From Mercurialis annua (lineage: Eukaryota; Streptophyta; Magnoliopsida; Malpighiales; Euphorbiaceae), in contig NC_065573.1 in assembly GCF_937616625.2 (NCBI RefSeq), forward strand, positions 17,065,001 to 17,129,000: a DNA stretch of 64,000 nt. The letters are read 5' to 3'. The notes under the pieces were generated by a model, which made no database searches, had not been told where the DNA came from, and saw only the letters and a list, made by a program, of their open reading frames with translations. Below, one piece after another: positions 1-13,215 of the stretch (positions within the stretch are counted from its first letter, which is position 1; the number at the start of each line of letters is the position of its first letter). The translations under genes and the position numbers were made by a program.

Positions 1-306
1 TTTAACCAATTGCCATAAGTGAAATTGGTTACGATTATGATTAGAGACATGGCAGTGCTGGACACGAGATGTCGCTCGGTAAGACCCTAGTCTATAAGAA
101 TGATTCGCGATGGTTTTCAGAAGGCAATAAAGATATTTTGATATTTATAATAGTAAAGTTTAAAAAGGTTTTCTGAAAGTGTTTTATATAAAATAATATA
201 TTTAATTCGCGGAAAATTTATAATGGTTTTAGGCTTGCTACGGGTTCCGGAGCTACCACTCCCGTTCCCTAGCGCCGGTCTCGGCTCAATAAATTGGGCC
301 GTGACA
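1..306 (+). mobile_element. 3' part of an LTR (probably Ty3/gypsy), cut by the window edge
   Basis: The stretch ends in a GGGCCGTGACA-type LTR terminus. It closely matches, in opposite orientation, the LTR end at 59152-59230: both share the block around CCCGTTCCCTAGCGCCGGTC and the preceding GGTTCCGGAGCTACCACTCC stretch. A more distant relative lies at 60541-60620. No primer binding site follows, so this is either a solo LTR or a 3' LTR. Its start is outside the window and no target duplication can be read. Confidence 0.6.
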
Positions 307-311
307 CATCC

Positions 312-1740
312 TCTCGTACCAGAGCCACCGACATCTTTGTAGTTCTAGAACCGACATCCTTGTTTTTTCAGAGCCAACGTCGCTGACATCCTCATTGTGC
401 CCGAGTCGATGCCTCCACTAACGTCGTACATGTTCCAATGTTGATCCTGCCTTCGACATACTTCCTGAACCAGAGCTAAGATCCACATTGGTTCCTACTA
501 ATGAACTGAAAGAATTTGTTACCTTCAGATTTTTGTCACCTAGAGTTTCCCTGACATGAGTTTTTCTGGTAGTTTTAGTACTGTTAGTGATACTAAAACT
601 TTTCTCCTCTTTATTCTCCTTAGACTCCTCCAAAGGGGAAGTGTTAATAGAATAAAAATATGATCCTCCTGGTCTTCCTTTTCAGAGTTCTCTACAGCCT
701 GAATTGGATTCCAACAAGTTTAACTTCTTCTAAAGCTTTTTTCGTGTTTTGCACCACTCTGCAGATATTCTTGGATTGTCCTATTCTACAACATTTTTCA
801 CAGATCAAAGGTTTTCATTTATAATGAATCTTCTGTCTGAAACTTCTCCCCTTCTCATCAACCATTTCTACAGTCTCTGGGAAGGGACCCATTGCATCTA
901 TTTCTACCAGCACTCTTGCAAATCCCAGTTTTATTCTATTGATAGTGCACTGATCACAGTATAGAGGAGTTCCACAATAACTCCCTATTCTGCTCAAAAT
1001 TTCTGGTGACCAGAACTCCCATATGAAAGATTGGATCCAAATGGGAACAAATATGATTTCAGTGGGGTCCATGAACATCCTTAGATGTCATTTTTTCAAC
1101 ATCAATGACTTTTGATCAAACGTGTACGGATCAAATCCCAGAACTTTGTTGCAATCCTTCTCTGGCCCAAACTCAAAAAGGAACATTGAAGAGTTTATCC
1201 TTATAACATTTCATAACCCTAATTTGTCCATCTATTCCTCACAAAGGAGTTGATTCTTTCAAACTTGGGATATAATCCATAAACACAACCCACGATTGAG
1301 TACTTTCATCTATCTTCCTCCTTTGCAATTTCAGAGGAATTAAAATAAACAAATCGATCCCCATCCTTCACCACTGGCGGAATGAAATTCAATTCGATAG
1401 AGGCACTTCTTGCCCTATTATCAAACAACGAAACCCATTTCTTAGGTTGTGGAACTCTTTGGCCATTTTCTTTTGTAACTAATTCATTGATTTCTCCTTT
1501 TTGGGATGCAAGATCAACCCGCTCCTCAGCAACACTATCATCTTTCTCCTGAACCAAAGCAACTTCCTCAATCACCATTGAAGAAACAGGGATCTCCTCT
1601 GGTACAACAACATTCTCTTCAATCAGTTTCTTCGCCGAAATCACAGTCAGTTTCATAGTCCTTCTCCTCGACATCGCAGCAAGAGCGTAAGTTAGCAGGA
1701 CTAACGTGCGCTCAAAGAAAAAAGGAGCAGAGAGAAACAT
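312..1740 (-). pseudogene. Decayed DUF4283 / LINE ORF1-like retrotransposon protein
   Basis: The first frame (1740-1306) has a basic N-terminus and a DUF4283-type lead-in, with WVSLFDNRARSASIELNF followed by FIPPVVKDGDRF. It hits an in-frame TGA just after EEDR. The same frame then reads KYSIVGCVYGLYPKF before more stops. A shifted frame (1078-815) holds the rest of the domain: DPTEIIFVPIWIQ, SPEILSRIGSYCGTPLYCDQC and LGFARVLVEIDA. A further short frame (633-418) is the low-complexity tail. The order matches the ORF1 or gag-like proteins of plant non-LTR retroelements, where the domain is thought to bind nucleic acid. No reverse transcriptase follows, because the LTR at 1-306 abuts the 3' side. 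With several stops and frameshifts this is a dead fragment. It could instead derive from a host DUF4283 gene. Confidence 0.65.
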
Positions 1741-2820
1741 GACGGTTAAAAAAAATTAACATTATTAACAATTAAATTCCCGAATGTTCAATTTAAGTCA
1801 AGTAAATCTTAATCGCAAAATTAATCATAAGATTGTTTCGTTTTCTTTAACCCCCATGATTTTGGATCAAATGATCTAACACCTTTATATCGTGTATTAA
1901 TTTTTATCGCTCGTAAAAAGAATTAATCCCATGATCTTAGCAGAATATTGATGAACACTCGTACCATTTGAGCTACATAATTCATTGGTTGGTATGGGTA
2001 GATTTAAAAATGCATTATTATCAGCTTTATTTGGTTACTGACAAAAAAACCCATTATTATCTACATGATCACCACCCACTTGAATCAATGAACCTTTATA
2101 TCCACTTCTATAAAACAAAGGTTTGCTTATGTTTTTAGATAATGTGATTAGTCCAATTCCATTAAACTGCTCTAGATCTAATCACTTATATCTTTTGAAA
2201 TGTTTTTCAAGTCTTTTCTTCAATCATTTAGTCCATAACACCACTTTGTTTATGCCACTTAAATCAAACTATCACCAAATGTGTATTTAATCAAAAGTTT
2301 GAATTTAGTGGATGTTCCCTTTCTTCTCCATACTTATCATTCTCTGCTAGTTTTGTTCAAACAACTCGACTCGACCGAGTCTTAATCTCAAATTACCACT
2401 CAACGCGACTTTATGTCTTAGTCTCGAACTAGTTCAGGCCGAATATTAATTTGTCAATTCTGCATATTAGTTTGCAAAATACAACAATCCGATATGCTGT
2501 TGGGATGAGAGCTTTACATTATAATAGAAGGCTCATCTTTAAATCCTACCGAGTAAGTTCAAGAAGCTACCAAAAGAAAGAAAGTTATCACATCGTGCAA
2601 CCAATTTTTCAGTAAAACAAATAATTGAAAACTTAAAAAAAGAAAAAGAAAAAGCAGAAGAATTCCACAAACAATGATGATATTTTAAATAATGATAATA
2701 ACAACATGTAACTTGTTTGAGAGAAATATGGTGTTCGGAAATGAAAACGGGAAACACCAAAATAGAAGCAGCATAATGATATATTTTTTTAAAGAATAGG
2801 TTATAAATAAAGAGTTGCGA
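1741..2820. other. Intergenic, nothing recognised
   Basis: AT-rich DNA with short, low-complexity reading frames only. I see no protein similarity, RNA gene or clear repeat boundary. It lies downstream (3') of the folylpolyglutamate synthase gene on the minus strand. Confidence 0.5.
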
Positions 2821-2932
2821 AGTTTCAGAAGCATTTTCAGAAACAAAAACAAAATGCAGAAACATAAAATTGGAGAAGTTTCAGAAGCATTTTCAGAAAC
2901 AAAAACAAAATGCAGAAACATAAAATTGGAGA
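2821..2932. repeat. Tandem duplication of a 56-bp unit (2 copies)
   Basis: Positions 2821-2876 and 2877-2932 are identical by eye, starting AGTTTCAGAAGCATTTTCAG. Two exact copies suggest a recent slippage or unequal-exchange event. Any short frames here are duplicated with it and are not genes. Confidence 0.9.
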
Positions 2933-2989
2933 AGTTTCCATGCGATATATGAGAGAATTAACTTGATTTGCACTTGAACACACTTAACC

Positions 2990-3094
2990 GCGTATGATAT
3001 ACCTTGGCCGCTCTAAAAATGGTGGTAAAAATCAATGTGTGAAAGAATGTTATTGACAATCCCAAGCCTTCTAAGTTTTGTCATGTCACCTGAC
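2990..3094 (-). other. Likely 3' UTR of the FPGS gene
   Basis: The sequence directly follows the TGA at 3097-3095 and is AT-rich without repeats. No strong AATAAA signal was found at a fixed place, so the cleavage site is not assigned. Confidence 0.4.
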
Positions 3095-6000
3095 TCATCT
3101 CTTTAACAGCTTTAGTACATCGCCAACCAGATGTAATGATCCAGTTACAAGAACCTGAAATTCCAAAGAATATGCTTGGTCAGAGCATGCGTCTTCAAAT
3201 AAACTGTTTACGACGCACATCATATTTATAGGTAAAATTTAATACTCCCTCCGTCCTGAAAGAGTTAGTTCTCTTTCTCTGTACCCTTCAAACCCACTAA
3301 TGAGCTAGTATTTATTGCTTTCTATTGAAATATATAACTAAATAAAAATTAGTGACTATATTAAATAAGGATATAGTAAAAAAAAGTAAAAAAAAGATTA
3401 TAGAAATTTATAACATCAATTGTATTTTCTTAAATTGAATGATCATTATAAAGTGGAAAACACTATTGGGACAGAGGGAGTAAACAAAAACAGAAGTCAA
3501 AAAGAAAACTCTTTCTTCTCTTTCAAAGATTCTTATTTAAAACTTAAGAGCCAAGTACGCGTACTTTACATGATTATTCAAATCTATTTACATTTTTGAG
3601 AAACCTACTGAAGAATAAGTTAAAAAGGAACACATCATGTTGTAGAGTATTCTTATGAAAGTTATATGATCCGATTCCAAACTAAAGAGATGAAAATAGA
3701 CGCTTCTTGCTTTCGCACAGGCCAATTAAACACAATTTATAGTTCAATGACAAGGGACCACAAAGCATATAAAGCAATTTGTAAACAAGTCAGCACTAAT
3801 TATCTGAAATATTTTAGTTACCTGCACTCTCAGGGTAGGATTTTCTCTAACACAATTCCTAAGCCATTTTATTGTCAATGGTAATGTAGAAATGACCGCG
3901 CTGCAGGCAAAATTTCCATCTGTAGGACTACAACGTGAAGCGTCCTCATAAAGAAATTCACGTGGTGGTAAGTTCATTGTGCTATCAAACTTGGAGCTTT
4001 TGTCAAGAGCTGAATCTGCCACTGCATGCAAAAAATGATTCCCATTGCTGTCTTTTACTTGATGACTCATTTAACCACAGCAATGCATTACTTTGTAACT
4101 AAAATTGTAAAAGAAAACGATTGGTATTTCGCTTCAATGAGCTCTTTGTTAGCCATTAATGATAACGGATTATGACACGTTCATTAGCACTAACATTTGA
4201 CAGGCTAAATTCCATTATGAAAAAAAGAAAAAAAGGTGTTATGTTTTCCTATATGTTAAGCCCAAGTGTCAGACTGTCAGTACACTATGGCAGTTGATAA
4301 TGCAACCACACATATTCTCAACCTATAAATATGTATCTCATTTTCTATCATGAATTTTTTACTTTATGTCTAAATAAAGGAGGGAGTGGGGGGTAAAGAT
4401 AATGATGCAGTCTATGTAGCACAATCCTCATACCCTATGTGACACGAAAACAGAAATGCTGATGCGGGAAATGAATCACCGAAATGTAAGACTCAAGAAG
4501 TTTATGTGCGACATAACTCACACCTGGCAATGCTTGTCTAGCATTTGATAACAAAAAGTTGGCTTTTATAAGTCATGACTGATGATTTTAGACTCCAGGA
4601 GTGTGGGAAGGACACAAACACAAAAAAGTATTCAAAATATGCAAGCTTTTCATGAAGCCAAAAAAGAGAACCTGTGCCATGTTTAATCTTCTCCCAAAGC
4701 CTCTGCAGGCTGAATTGCCATGACAAATCCCGACTAGAGGTATCTGAAGGAATAGCCGAGGCACCAGAGGTAACCTTGTTGTATCTAGACATGCTTGGGA
4801 CAAAAATAGCCTTTGAGAAGTGGGTACCTGAAAACATCACATGAAGTCATACGCAAACAAATTGTTCTCATATAAGCAGACGATAAACAAAAAAAATGCA
4901 TGCTGGAGGATTTCTCCTCTGAAACAAAATCCTTTCACAAAATTCTCATGACATAAGCTCCTGTTCTGACCTCATTCAATATTGAAAGTGAAAGAGCTTA
5001 TATAAAGCTTCACTCGTGTGATCAACTAGAGTCACTAAAGCCACACATGCGGTACAAGCCATACCTCAAGCACTAGACATAGATGAGTTGCACGCCTTAG
5101 GAAAGAAGCGGTATCTGCGCCTCTAAAACACCTTATTTTACAACTGTCATTTTCCCCCTTTACATTTTTTTTGAAACTTTCACCCCTTTACTATAACCTT
5201 TTCATCATCTGTAAATCTCCAGTACTGATCTGAATATGCGGATTTACAAAGATCTCATGTATGCCAAACCAAATTAAACAGCTAAGAAAGAAAGCGTCCG
5301 ATGTTGCCTTAGAACAGACACAAACAATCTAGAAAATGGCAAGGAAACATTGCTGCCAGAGTTTCTCTACATCACCAAACTAGGTTTCTCATCTCATCTT
5401 TCTCCATCATCCTCTTCATCTACCTCTATGTAATAAATGTATACATAACTACCAATCATTTGTTTGTCCACCATAAATCATATTGCATTACTCAATTTGC
5501 AACGTTAGGTCAGAGTCATTATGGGTCAATTCTTGTTCCCTTTTCATTTTTTTTTCTTTTATTTTTATTAGAATATGAAAATATGAAGAAGTAATATATG
5601 TCGATCCATTAGCATCCTTGATTGTAGTGATTTAGTCAACAAGGAAAACTTCCTACCCTAGTGTATTTAGAGTTGTATAAATACCTTGTATATTGTCGAA
5701 TGATATGTAAGAAAATATACTCACATTCTCTAAACTGCAATTCTAACATCAGCCTAATACAAAAAAGTTACAATTAGGCCACGCTAGATGAGGCATGTGC
5801 CAACTGCCAAGGGACCTCATCTGTTAACATGGATTTATGGACTGCGTTTTACGTATGTAATGTGAATAACATTGCTGACAATTTAAAGTTAAACTAATAT
5901 GATACTAAAGAAGTTGATAGATATTCTAAATACCGCTTTGGATTTCAAAAACGCAGTCCATCAATCATAATATTATTATTCACAAAATATAGACTACGCC

Positions 6001-9000
6001 AACACCTGGGATGACTTCGCACACTACCTCTAGGCTATCTACATTTGTATTACAAAGGACTGGTCATAAATAAAACATAGAGCCAAATTAGGATTTCTTT
6101 TTGGTTAGAGCTAATTTAGGATTTTTATTGTTAGATCCGGTTTAGGATTGCAGTAAAATCCATCTGTTTTTTCCATTTTTCACATTTTTTACAGAATCAG
6201 ATGGAGCTAACAAGTAAAAGAAGAGAGAGCAGAGATTTCCATGACTGTTTGTTTGATAATAATTATGGCTTCACCAACCAGAACAAGTCAACATCATCAA
6301 AGTTGGGAGGCAGCCAGATTGCATTCAAAAGACTAAAAGAACGAATCAATTAAAGTAGGAAAAAAGGAAAACAACCTAAAACAGCAAATACCTGATGAAC
6401 CACATGTATTCACAAGCTGTGGAAGCAAAACTTGAGGGTCTCTTACCTCCATGCAATTGAATAAAAGAATCTGCAATGAAGAGAAAAGATGTTACATGAG
6501 AAGCAAAATAAAATCATAAGGATTAACAGTTCAAACGCTTTGCAAGTACTACAATCAGAATGACAGGAGGACTAATACAAGTGATCCAGAATAGATTTAA
6601 AATCTTCAGACCTATGTACTGAACATCAATGATAATAATAAATTTTACCTTCTTTGATATTTTGTTAGACCCTTCAGAGCTTCCAGTTTCCCTTTGGATG
6701 TAACCATTTCCCATAACTTCTTTCATACATCGAACATCATTAGGAGAAGAGAACAACTGTGGTAAAATTTTGTTTTCTTGAACAGCACTAGAGAACCATT
6801 TGGCACAGGCCTCCATGCTTTCTGGACTATGAGCTCCATCCAGGTAGAAGATTAATTCTCCAGAAGCGAGGGACCTTGAAGATGAATCATGGATTACTTG
6901 AGCCCTCCCAGAAAGACGTGCTGTTACAAGACCTCTTAGAAAAGCCTCCGGAAAATGAGCTTCCTGGTTATCCTGTTATTCCATTTTAAATGCTGACTGG
7001 TCAATAAATTAACCAGTAATTTCAGACAGATGGAAGGAACAAAAAATGTCTATACTAAAGTATACAAACTAAAAGGAGCTTAAAAAAACACATACTATTA
7101 TAGGCTTCCATCAGAAATAAGAAAATAGAAGTGGCCAAAGAATGATCACTAGGATCTATCATCAACACAACAGTATGAGAATCTGCTGTCAACGGATGAC
7201 ACTGGAATAATAAGCTCATGTGTCCGTCCATACAGACAGCTGAGAATAAAATTATACATCATAAAAATGGGCATGCACAAACATATGCATTTACATATAT
7301 ACAATCGCATTAGTGCAAACTATGAATCTCTTATAATCACATACTGGATAAGATAATGTTCCTCTTCAAGCAAACAACTAGGAAAGATGGTAAATACCGG
7401 ACTAAAAACCCACATTTTGGAAGACTTTTCCCCAGTTTCCTGTCCTTTGAAGCCAGCATTCACATAGGGAAACAGCAAGACCAGCATTACTGAATTGATG
7501 ATCACCGGATAAGCTAAGCTTAATTCCCTCTAGCTTTTTCTGATCAAGAGGCGCCACTACTTTTAGAGGTACCTGAAACAAGTAAGAATAGATAAATCAA
7601 CAATGCCCCTGGACATTCAAGAATCACTTCGTGAATGAGCATGCCAACTTCAAACTATTCATTACTTAATTCACAAAGCAATGCTGTTGAATAATGAACC
7701 TCAAAGAAATAGAAGGATGAAAAACAATTTCAAGTTTAAGATCTAAATTAAATAGATAAAAAAAAAACATTTTTGATTGGAAAAATTGTCACTTATCATA
7801 ATGTGACCTGTTATGACTTAATACTAAATTAGCATGGATGTTCCTACAAAAAAGAATAATTGGGTTTGTGATGTTACACTTAAATTAGACAACGTCCCAA
7901 CATGATATAGTGAGCACTAGATTATACAAAGGAATTATTAGGCGAATCAATGTGCATATGTTATAATAACTACGGAAAAATACACTATAATGATTGATGA
8001 TATAGAGCCATAGCGAGTACCGTCAATTCATGGGCCTTCTCCTGAAGAACATCCATTGCTTCAGAAAGTTGAGGTACCGTAAATGCAGGAATTTGAGGCT
8101 TCAGGAGACATCAATGATCAACCCAATTCAGAAAATACTTGAAAAAGAATACTGCAAATTAGAATGATCGGAACAGAAATACTACTATAAATAACCTTCA
8201 TCAATGAAAATGACATTCTGCTACTTTTAGCTTTTGACTTATGAGTTCAATACCTTGAAAATTCCAGCCTTGTGTGATGCAATTTGTCCAAGTGTGTTAC
8301 CTGCAACACAATAAAATATGTATTTTATTTTAAAAAACCATTCACCTCTTACTATACTCGGTAACATATGATACACTGCGCTAAAGAGTAAAGAAAAATG
8401 CATAAGTGTCTGGAAATGGACTCAAACCCCATCCCAGCTATTACTATAAAAAAGCCACCTAACAGAAATCTGCAACTACAAATAAAAGATAAGACACGAG
8501 AAGATAGCACACCTAATAACTCTGTATGATCCATCCCCAAAGATGTGATGCCACAGACAATAGGTTCTTTAATCTGCAACAATTTGTTGATAAAAGTGCA
8601 TTACTAACTAAATTTCATCAAATACTGACCTAGTTCTCTACTTCGTCTTAGTATCTTACAATCATCTTAACAGAAGCTAAACAATATATGAATTTTCTAT
8701 GCTATTGCATTTTTCATGGAACCGTAAGTTCGTCAAACATAAAAAAATTGACATAAACTCCACTATATTAAATACACTTAGTTCTAGGAGGAGAGTATAC
8801 CACATTTGTTGAATCATTCATTCCTCCAAGACCAACTTCAATTACAGCAACATCTACCTGAATAAGAAGAAGGAAAAAATTGAATGATTGAAAAGTAAAG
8901 GCCATGAAGGGATGAATTGCTAGGCAGGTGTAACTAGCAAGGACATAAATTTTATAATTGTGCTATCATGATAACGAGAAGTTTCAAACGATTAACAAAA

Positions 9001-12000
9001 GAAACATCTGTGTTTAATATGGTATTATGACAATCAAAATGAATGCATGCACAAACAAAAGTATACATGAGATGGATAGAGACACATATACTAATAGCAT
9101 TGCCAAGTTGACAATGACAGCCATGATTGGAGAAAAAGGAAACACCACTTGGAGGACTAAAGTGATTTCTGGGTAGCTCTGTACATTCTAACTTTAAAGA
9201 TAGAGAGTAAATTAGTGTTGGCTGAAAGGGAAATCCAAAAGGATATTGAAAATTACTACTGTTTGTTAAGAGATGAAATCTATCAGAAGCCATCATGCAC
9301 TCTTTAATCTGTCCAACTGGCATATCACAAAAAAAAATCTCTTACGTGACCTTGTCGTATAATTGTAACAGGGTTTTAGAATTTTCTAAAGCACATAGAG
9401 ATCTCTGTCATTGTGAAGCATATATACATATATATAATAGTTAAGCTGTCTGGTTGTCTCAACTAAAGATGAAGAAACTTGAAAAAAAATCATTACATTT
9501 TGAAGTATTTAACTGACCTGTTCGCTGATAAATATTTTGAATGCCAAAATTGTGAGGAATTGAAATAGGGGAGGCATTGGGAGGTTCTCAGTTACCTGTT
9601 CCTGAAAATCAAATTTTTAACTAAGTTACAGGTATTTATAGCTTTCATAGTCATCCAACAACTATTAAGAAGTTAAAGAAATAGTACCTTCAACCGATTC
9701 CAACAATCCCAGAAGTATAACAAAAATTTATCTTCAGATATATCCAGGCTGTTAAAACAATCTACAGTTATAAATTAAACAATTTACAATGTTAAATAAC
9801 CAATTCATCCAAAAGCTCAACATGTTAGGTGAGGCTCCAACTATGGTTTCATTAACTCTAACACATCTTCGCATGAAAATGCTCATTGAACTTGGGAGCA
9901 TGAACAAATACAAACTCAGTTTACCTTGTACTCATGTATTTAATTAACCAAAAGGAGGTTGCCAAGGATTAAGCTCCAGATCTTTCGATCATAGAGACTT
10001 TGCTACCATGTCAAATAACCAATTCACCCAAAAATTAGAACTGTTGGGTTACTCCAACTATATCTATGGTTTTATTTATTCTAACAGGAAGCACAAAAGA
10101 AAGAAAGAATAAGAAAGTCAACATAGAAGCAGGGAGTAAAATCAAATAAAGTAAAATTCCAAGTGATTATTTCTTTCAAATTACTGTAATTGGAATTTAA
10201 GACTAGGATAAAGCCTATAACTAAAGTTAATGGAAACATTGAGAAGAAAACTAAAATGTAACAGAATTTGGAGCAACCATCATTGACTTAAGCGCAATAT
10301 ATGTTAAATTAAGAGAGTGAATAGTTACGCAAACGCACAGCTAGGCTTAAATCTGATTCATATGAATGAATTTAAACTTCTTTACATCTCAAAGGACCAT
10401 GAATGCACCTAGGGACCTCCTAATAAGAGGATTGGCAATCAGTGAAACTAAAAAACATGCAGTACCAGTAAATCAAAACTAATAATTTTAACATCTCAAA
10501 TCTGTTAATCAATTATGAAGAAAATGGTTTCTTCTACAATTCCATAGAACACTTCTCCTTCTCATTGACACCGGTTAGAGTCATCTGAAACCATCAGAGA
10601 CAGCTCAAGAGTGGAATCACCACAGATTATGGTGGATCGTTTTATACAGCCTTTAAAAACAAATCTAAGCATTTGATATCAATCTTACAAGTGTACTTTG
10701 TTGTCAATATAGAGCCTATGACGCATAAAAAATTTAGACTCTTTTATTTTTCCTTTGATTCCTCAAGGAAGACAAAGTAGAAAGATTTTTTGTCTGCATA
10801 TTATGCTATAGAAATACAATAGCTATGAAATTCAAACACTAACCCATCTATACGGAATCTTTCTCTCACATCAATCAGATGGGGTGAGGTAAAAAGCCCC
10901 GTTCGAAAGCCACATTCTCGTAAAATACCTTCACAGAATGCGCAGGTTGAACCCTGAAATGTAAATTCATTAAAGGAAGACAAGTTTTTGTCAACACCAA
11001 AGTTCGACCAAAATCACAACCTGTTTCAATACACTTATAGTCACATAACCCTCAAAGAAAAATCTAATTAAATAGAAGTGGGTGGAACATCCAATTTACT
11101 GAAGTCGGACTCTACACATTTCCATCTGAATGCTTACATGGACACTTAAGTCATATTTCAGAAATAAAATAGATTGAGTTGAGATACACTACGACGAAAT
11201 GATATCTGAACTTTAAAAGTAAAATTAAACGAAAGCCCAACAGGGCGTGAATAATGGAATACAAGCAAACAGACTTATAAAGATCTTATTTTATACTGGC
11301 ACCTTACCTTCCCTTTAGTTCCTGCCACATGGATAATCTTGAGATCAGCTATATGCTCTTCCAAGTCCAGTATCTGTAGAGTGTAGAGTCAAATATGCAT
11401 GGCCAATTTCAGAAAAAAAAACGCTGGATATTATATTTACGAAACTTCAATAAACAGTTCTCCCAATTAAAACCAGGAGATAGGTTCATAGTAAATATGA
11501 AGGATAACTGACGCACTTGTATTACATAATAGGTCTACAAAAAGAAGATGGAAGTGCAAAGTCTTAGGATGGTAAAAAGAAAGGATTAACTCATACAGTA
11601 CATATATTTCTCTTCCAAGATTTTCTGGAAGAATGTTACTGTGTTTACCTTAAGATACAACCGCATCCTATCCAACTTTTCAAATTTGTCTACAACAGAG
11701 GAGAGGCTTCCACGTTTTTGACGAGTAATCAAAGAGGAGAGTGCTTCCATTGCAGTTTCATAAGAATTTGAAAGAGCCAGGTCTTGCAAACAATCTTCGT
11801 CAGCGACATTGCTTTCAATTTTATCCATGTCTTGAGATGACGCCTTGTGATAATTGAAGCCTAAATTGTTAAAACAACAAAGATGTTTTAGAAACTCATA
11901 GCCATCACTTCATGCCCATCACCAAGAGCAAGACTAACTCATATCATCTTATTTCAGGTGGAAGTTTCTTTGTACCACTTATTGCTCGAGTAGCAAATCA

Positions 12001-12216
12001 CAAATATAAGAAGTACGCAATTTTGTTTTTACCTGTTGATCGGAAACGGAGTTTTCTATGCTCAGTCATATCGTTTGCATCCACATAAGCTGGTTTTAAG
12101 GAACAGTTCCACGGTGTTTTGAGAGGAAATAGACATTCTCTTTTCTTGTGGAAGTGTGAAACTCTAAATATCTCACACATTACGTAACTGCTTGTATGAA
12201 CAAACATAGGAAACAT
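3095..12216 (-). CDS. FPGS: Folylpolyglutamate synthase (16 coding exons)
   Basis: The enzyme adds gamma-linked glutamates to tetrahydrofolates (ATP + THF-Glu(n) + Glu), which retains folates and makes them good cofactors. Exons, 5' to 3' on minus: 12216-12033, 11860-11649, 11373-11308, 10953-10844, 9748-9688, 9601-9518, 8857-8801, 8573-8513, 8300-8254, 8098-8021, 7572-7414, 6972-6649, 6470-6392, 4827-4672, 4021-3822, 3154-3095. All have GT..AG borders with matching phase, giving about 645 residues. Landmarks are the P-loop GTKGKGST (split across exons 3 and 4), [67 protein letters not shown] and the C-terminal [18 protein letters not shown]. The start is the first ATG after an in-frame TGA. 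The roughly 60-residue extension before the catalytic part may be an organelle transit peptide (inference). The donor of exon 11 (AAT|GTGGGT) is the least certain; AAA|GTCTTC is an in-phase alternative. No frame break is seen. Confidence 0.95.
3245..3480. mobile_element. Stowaway-type MITE in FPGS intron 15
   Basis: A 236-bp element with terminal inverted repeats CTCCCTCCGTCC and GGGACAGAGGGAG, flanked by TA on both sides (3243-3244 and 3481-3482). This is the Tc1/mariner Stowaway signature. It lies wholly inside the intron at 3155-3821 and leaves both splice sites untouched. Confidence 0.92.
5560..5752 (+). mobile_element. Possible copia-type solo LTR remnant in FPGS intron 13
   Basis: The stretch contains a GTTGTATAAATACC TATA-like motif, followed by ACTCACATTCTCTAAACTG and a TTCTAACA end. 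This resembles the promoter and 3' end of short plant copia LTRs. I found no second LTR and no clear target duplication, so this could be chance AT-rich DNA. Confidence 0.35.
5836..5962. repeat. Inverted repeat, 13-14 bp arms, in FPGS intron 13
   Basis: TGGACTGCGTTTT near 5837 is matched by AAAACGCAGTCCA near 5949, about 100 bp apart. The arms are perfect and could be the ends of a small MITE. The flanks show no obvious target duplication. Confidence 0.55.
9794..10086. repeat. Two diverged direct copies of a ~70-bp repeat in FPGS intron 4
   Basis: AAATAACCAATTCATCC..TCTAAC at 9794-9861 recurs as AAATAACCAATTCACCC..TCTAAC at 10015-10085, with visible mismatches. Both are non-coding intronic repeats, probably remnants of dispersed transposon sequence. 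Confidence 0.6.
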
Positions 12217-12859
12217 CAACCCTGATAGAAAGACAGCGATCCGTCGATATACTCATTAAAAGACAAGTGAGTAGAGATTCAACCAAGTTCAAAAGGCAAT
12301 AGGTAGAAAATGATTCTCTGACATATCACAATCAAATTACACACTCCATCCAGTTCCTACATGGTCTAGTATGAGATCAGATAATACAAAATTAAGATTG
12401 GCCAAACTTTTAAGGGGGAAAAACTGCATTATAAAATCATATAGCTCAAACATTATACAATATAAAATCATTACGAAATGTGTTAGCGCGCATTCTATAG
12501 CTCAAACTACATTATAAAATCATATGGTAATCAAAATTAAGATTATTCGCCTTATAAACTACACTAAGACTGGCCAACCCAACATTTTAAGGCGGACAAT
12601 TGGCATCGTACATTCTATAGCTCAAATGGTATTAGCGTCGGACATAATTCCACTAAGGCCGTGCATTCAATTCCTCTCACGAGCGCTCCCCTCCCGATAA
12701 ATAACAAAAATTCAAGCAAAAACAAGGCTGCGGCAGACAGAATAGAGACTTACAGAGATAGGCATAATAGATAGAGAGAAGCTTGAATTGAGAGTTAACT
12801 GTGTAAAGCTTGGATTTTACACACTCTACTTTCGTGGCTGTTACTGCTTCACTACTATG

Positions 12860-12900
12860 ATAATTACTGTTCAAATCCGGTGGGGCTTGCTTTATAAACT
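12860..12900 (-). promoter_or_regulatory. Candidate TATA box and start region of the FPGS gene
   Basis: On the minus strand AGTTTATAAAGC (about 12900-12889) is a TATA-like motif roughly 680 bp upstream of the ATG. This implies a long 5' leader, which may contain an intron. Repeat-like DNA begins immediately upstream at about 12908. The assignment rests on the motif alone. Confidence 0.4.
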
Positions 12901-12907
12901 TCTAAAC

Positions 12908-13215
12908 CTTCGGTCACTCCGTCTATTTGGTCCCTCGTTTTTTATTCTGTCAGTAATTTAGTCCCTTCGTCTAATTTTTGTGTTAGTCAACCACATTAAA
13001 AGACCTAACGGTAAATTAATTTCAAATTTAAATGAAGAAATTATAGACAAAAATAAAAATAGAGGACCAAATCATTTTTTAAAATTAATTTTTTTATTTA
13101 GTCTTCTAATTCGGTTGACTAATACCAAAAAACTAAAAAAATGATTAAACCGTTGATGAAAACAAAAATAAGGAACCAAATTTTTTGATTTTCAAATAAG
13201 AGGGATCAAATTATA
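12908..13215. repeat. Repeat-like DNA with GGTCCCT / AGGGATC ends upstream of FPGS
   Basis: The left part reads TTTGGTCCCTCGTTTTTTATT and the right part (rc) reads TTTGATCCCTCTTATTTG, with several internal GGTCC-like repeats. This looks like an old fold-back element abutting the FPGS promoter. The arms are too diverged to be sure. Confidence 0.35.

Noticed and set aside
3666..3884. 72-residue plus-strand frame
   Set aside because: It overlaps exon 15 and intron 15 of FPGS on the opposite strand and has no similarity of its own.
9749..9764. Alternative acceptor 5' of FPGS exon 5 (ACTGTAG)
   Set aside because: Using it would break the frame. The CAG at 9751-9749 keeps phase and gives the expected [17 protein letters not shown].
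12677..12874. 65-residue frame upstream of FPGS exon 1
   Set aside because: It spans the predicted leader next to the TATA-like motif, has no recognisable domain and does not join FPGS exon 1 in frame, where an in-frame TGA precedes the ATG.
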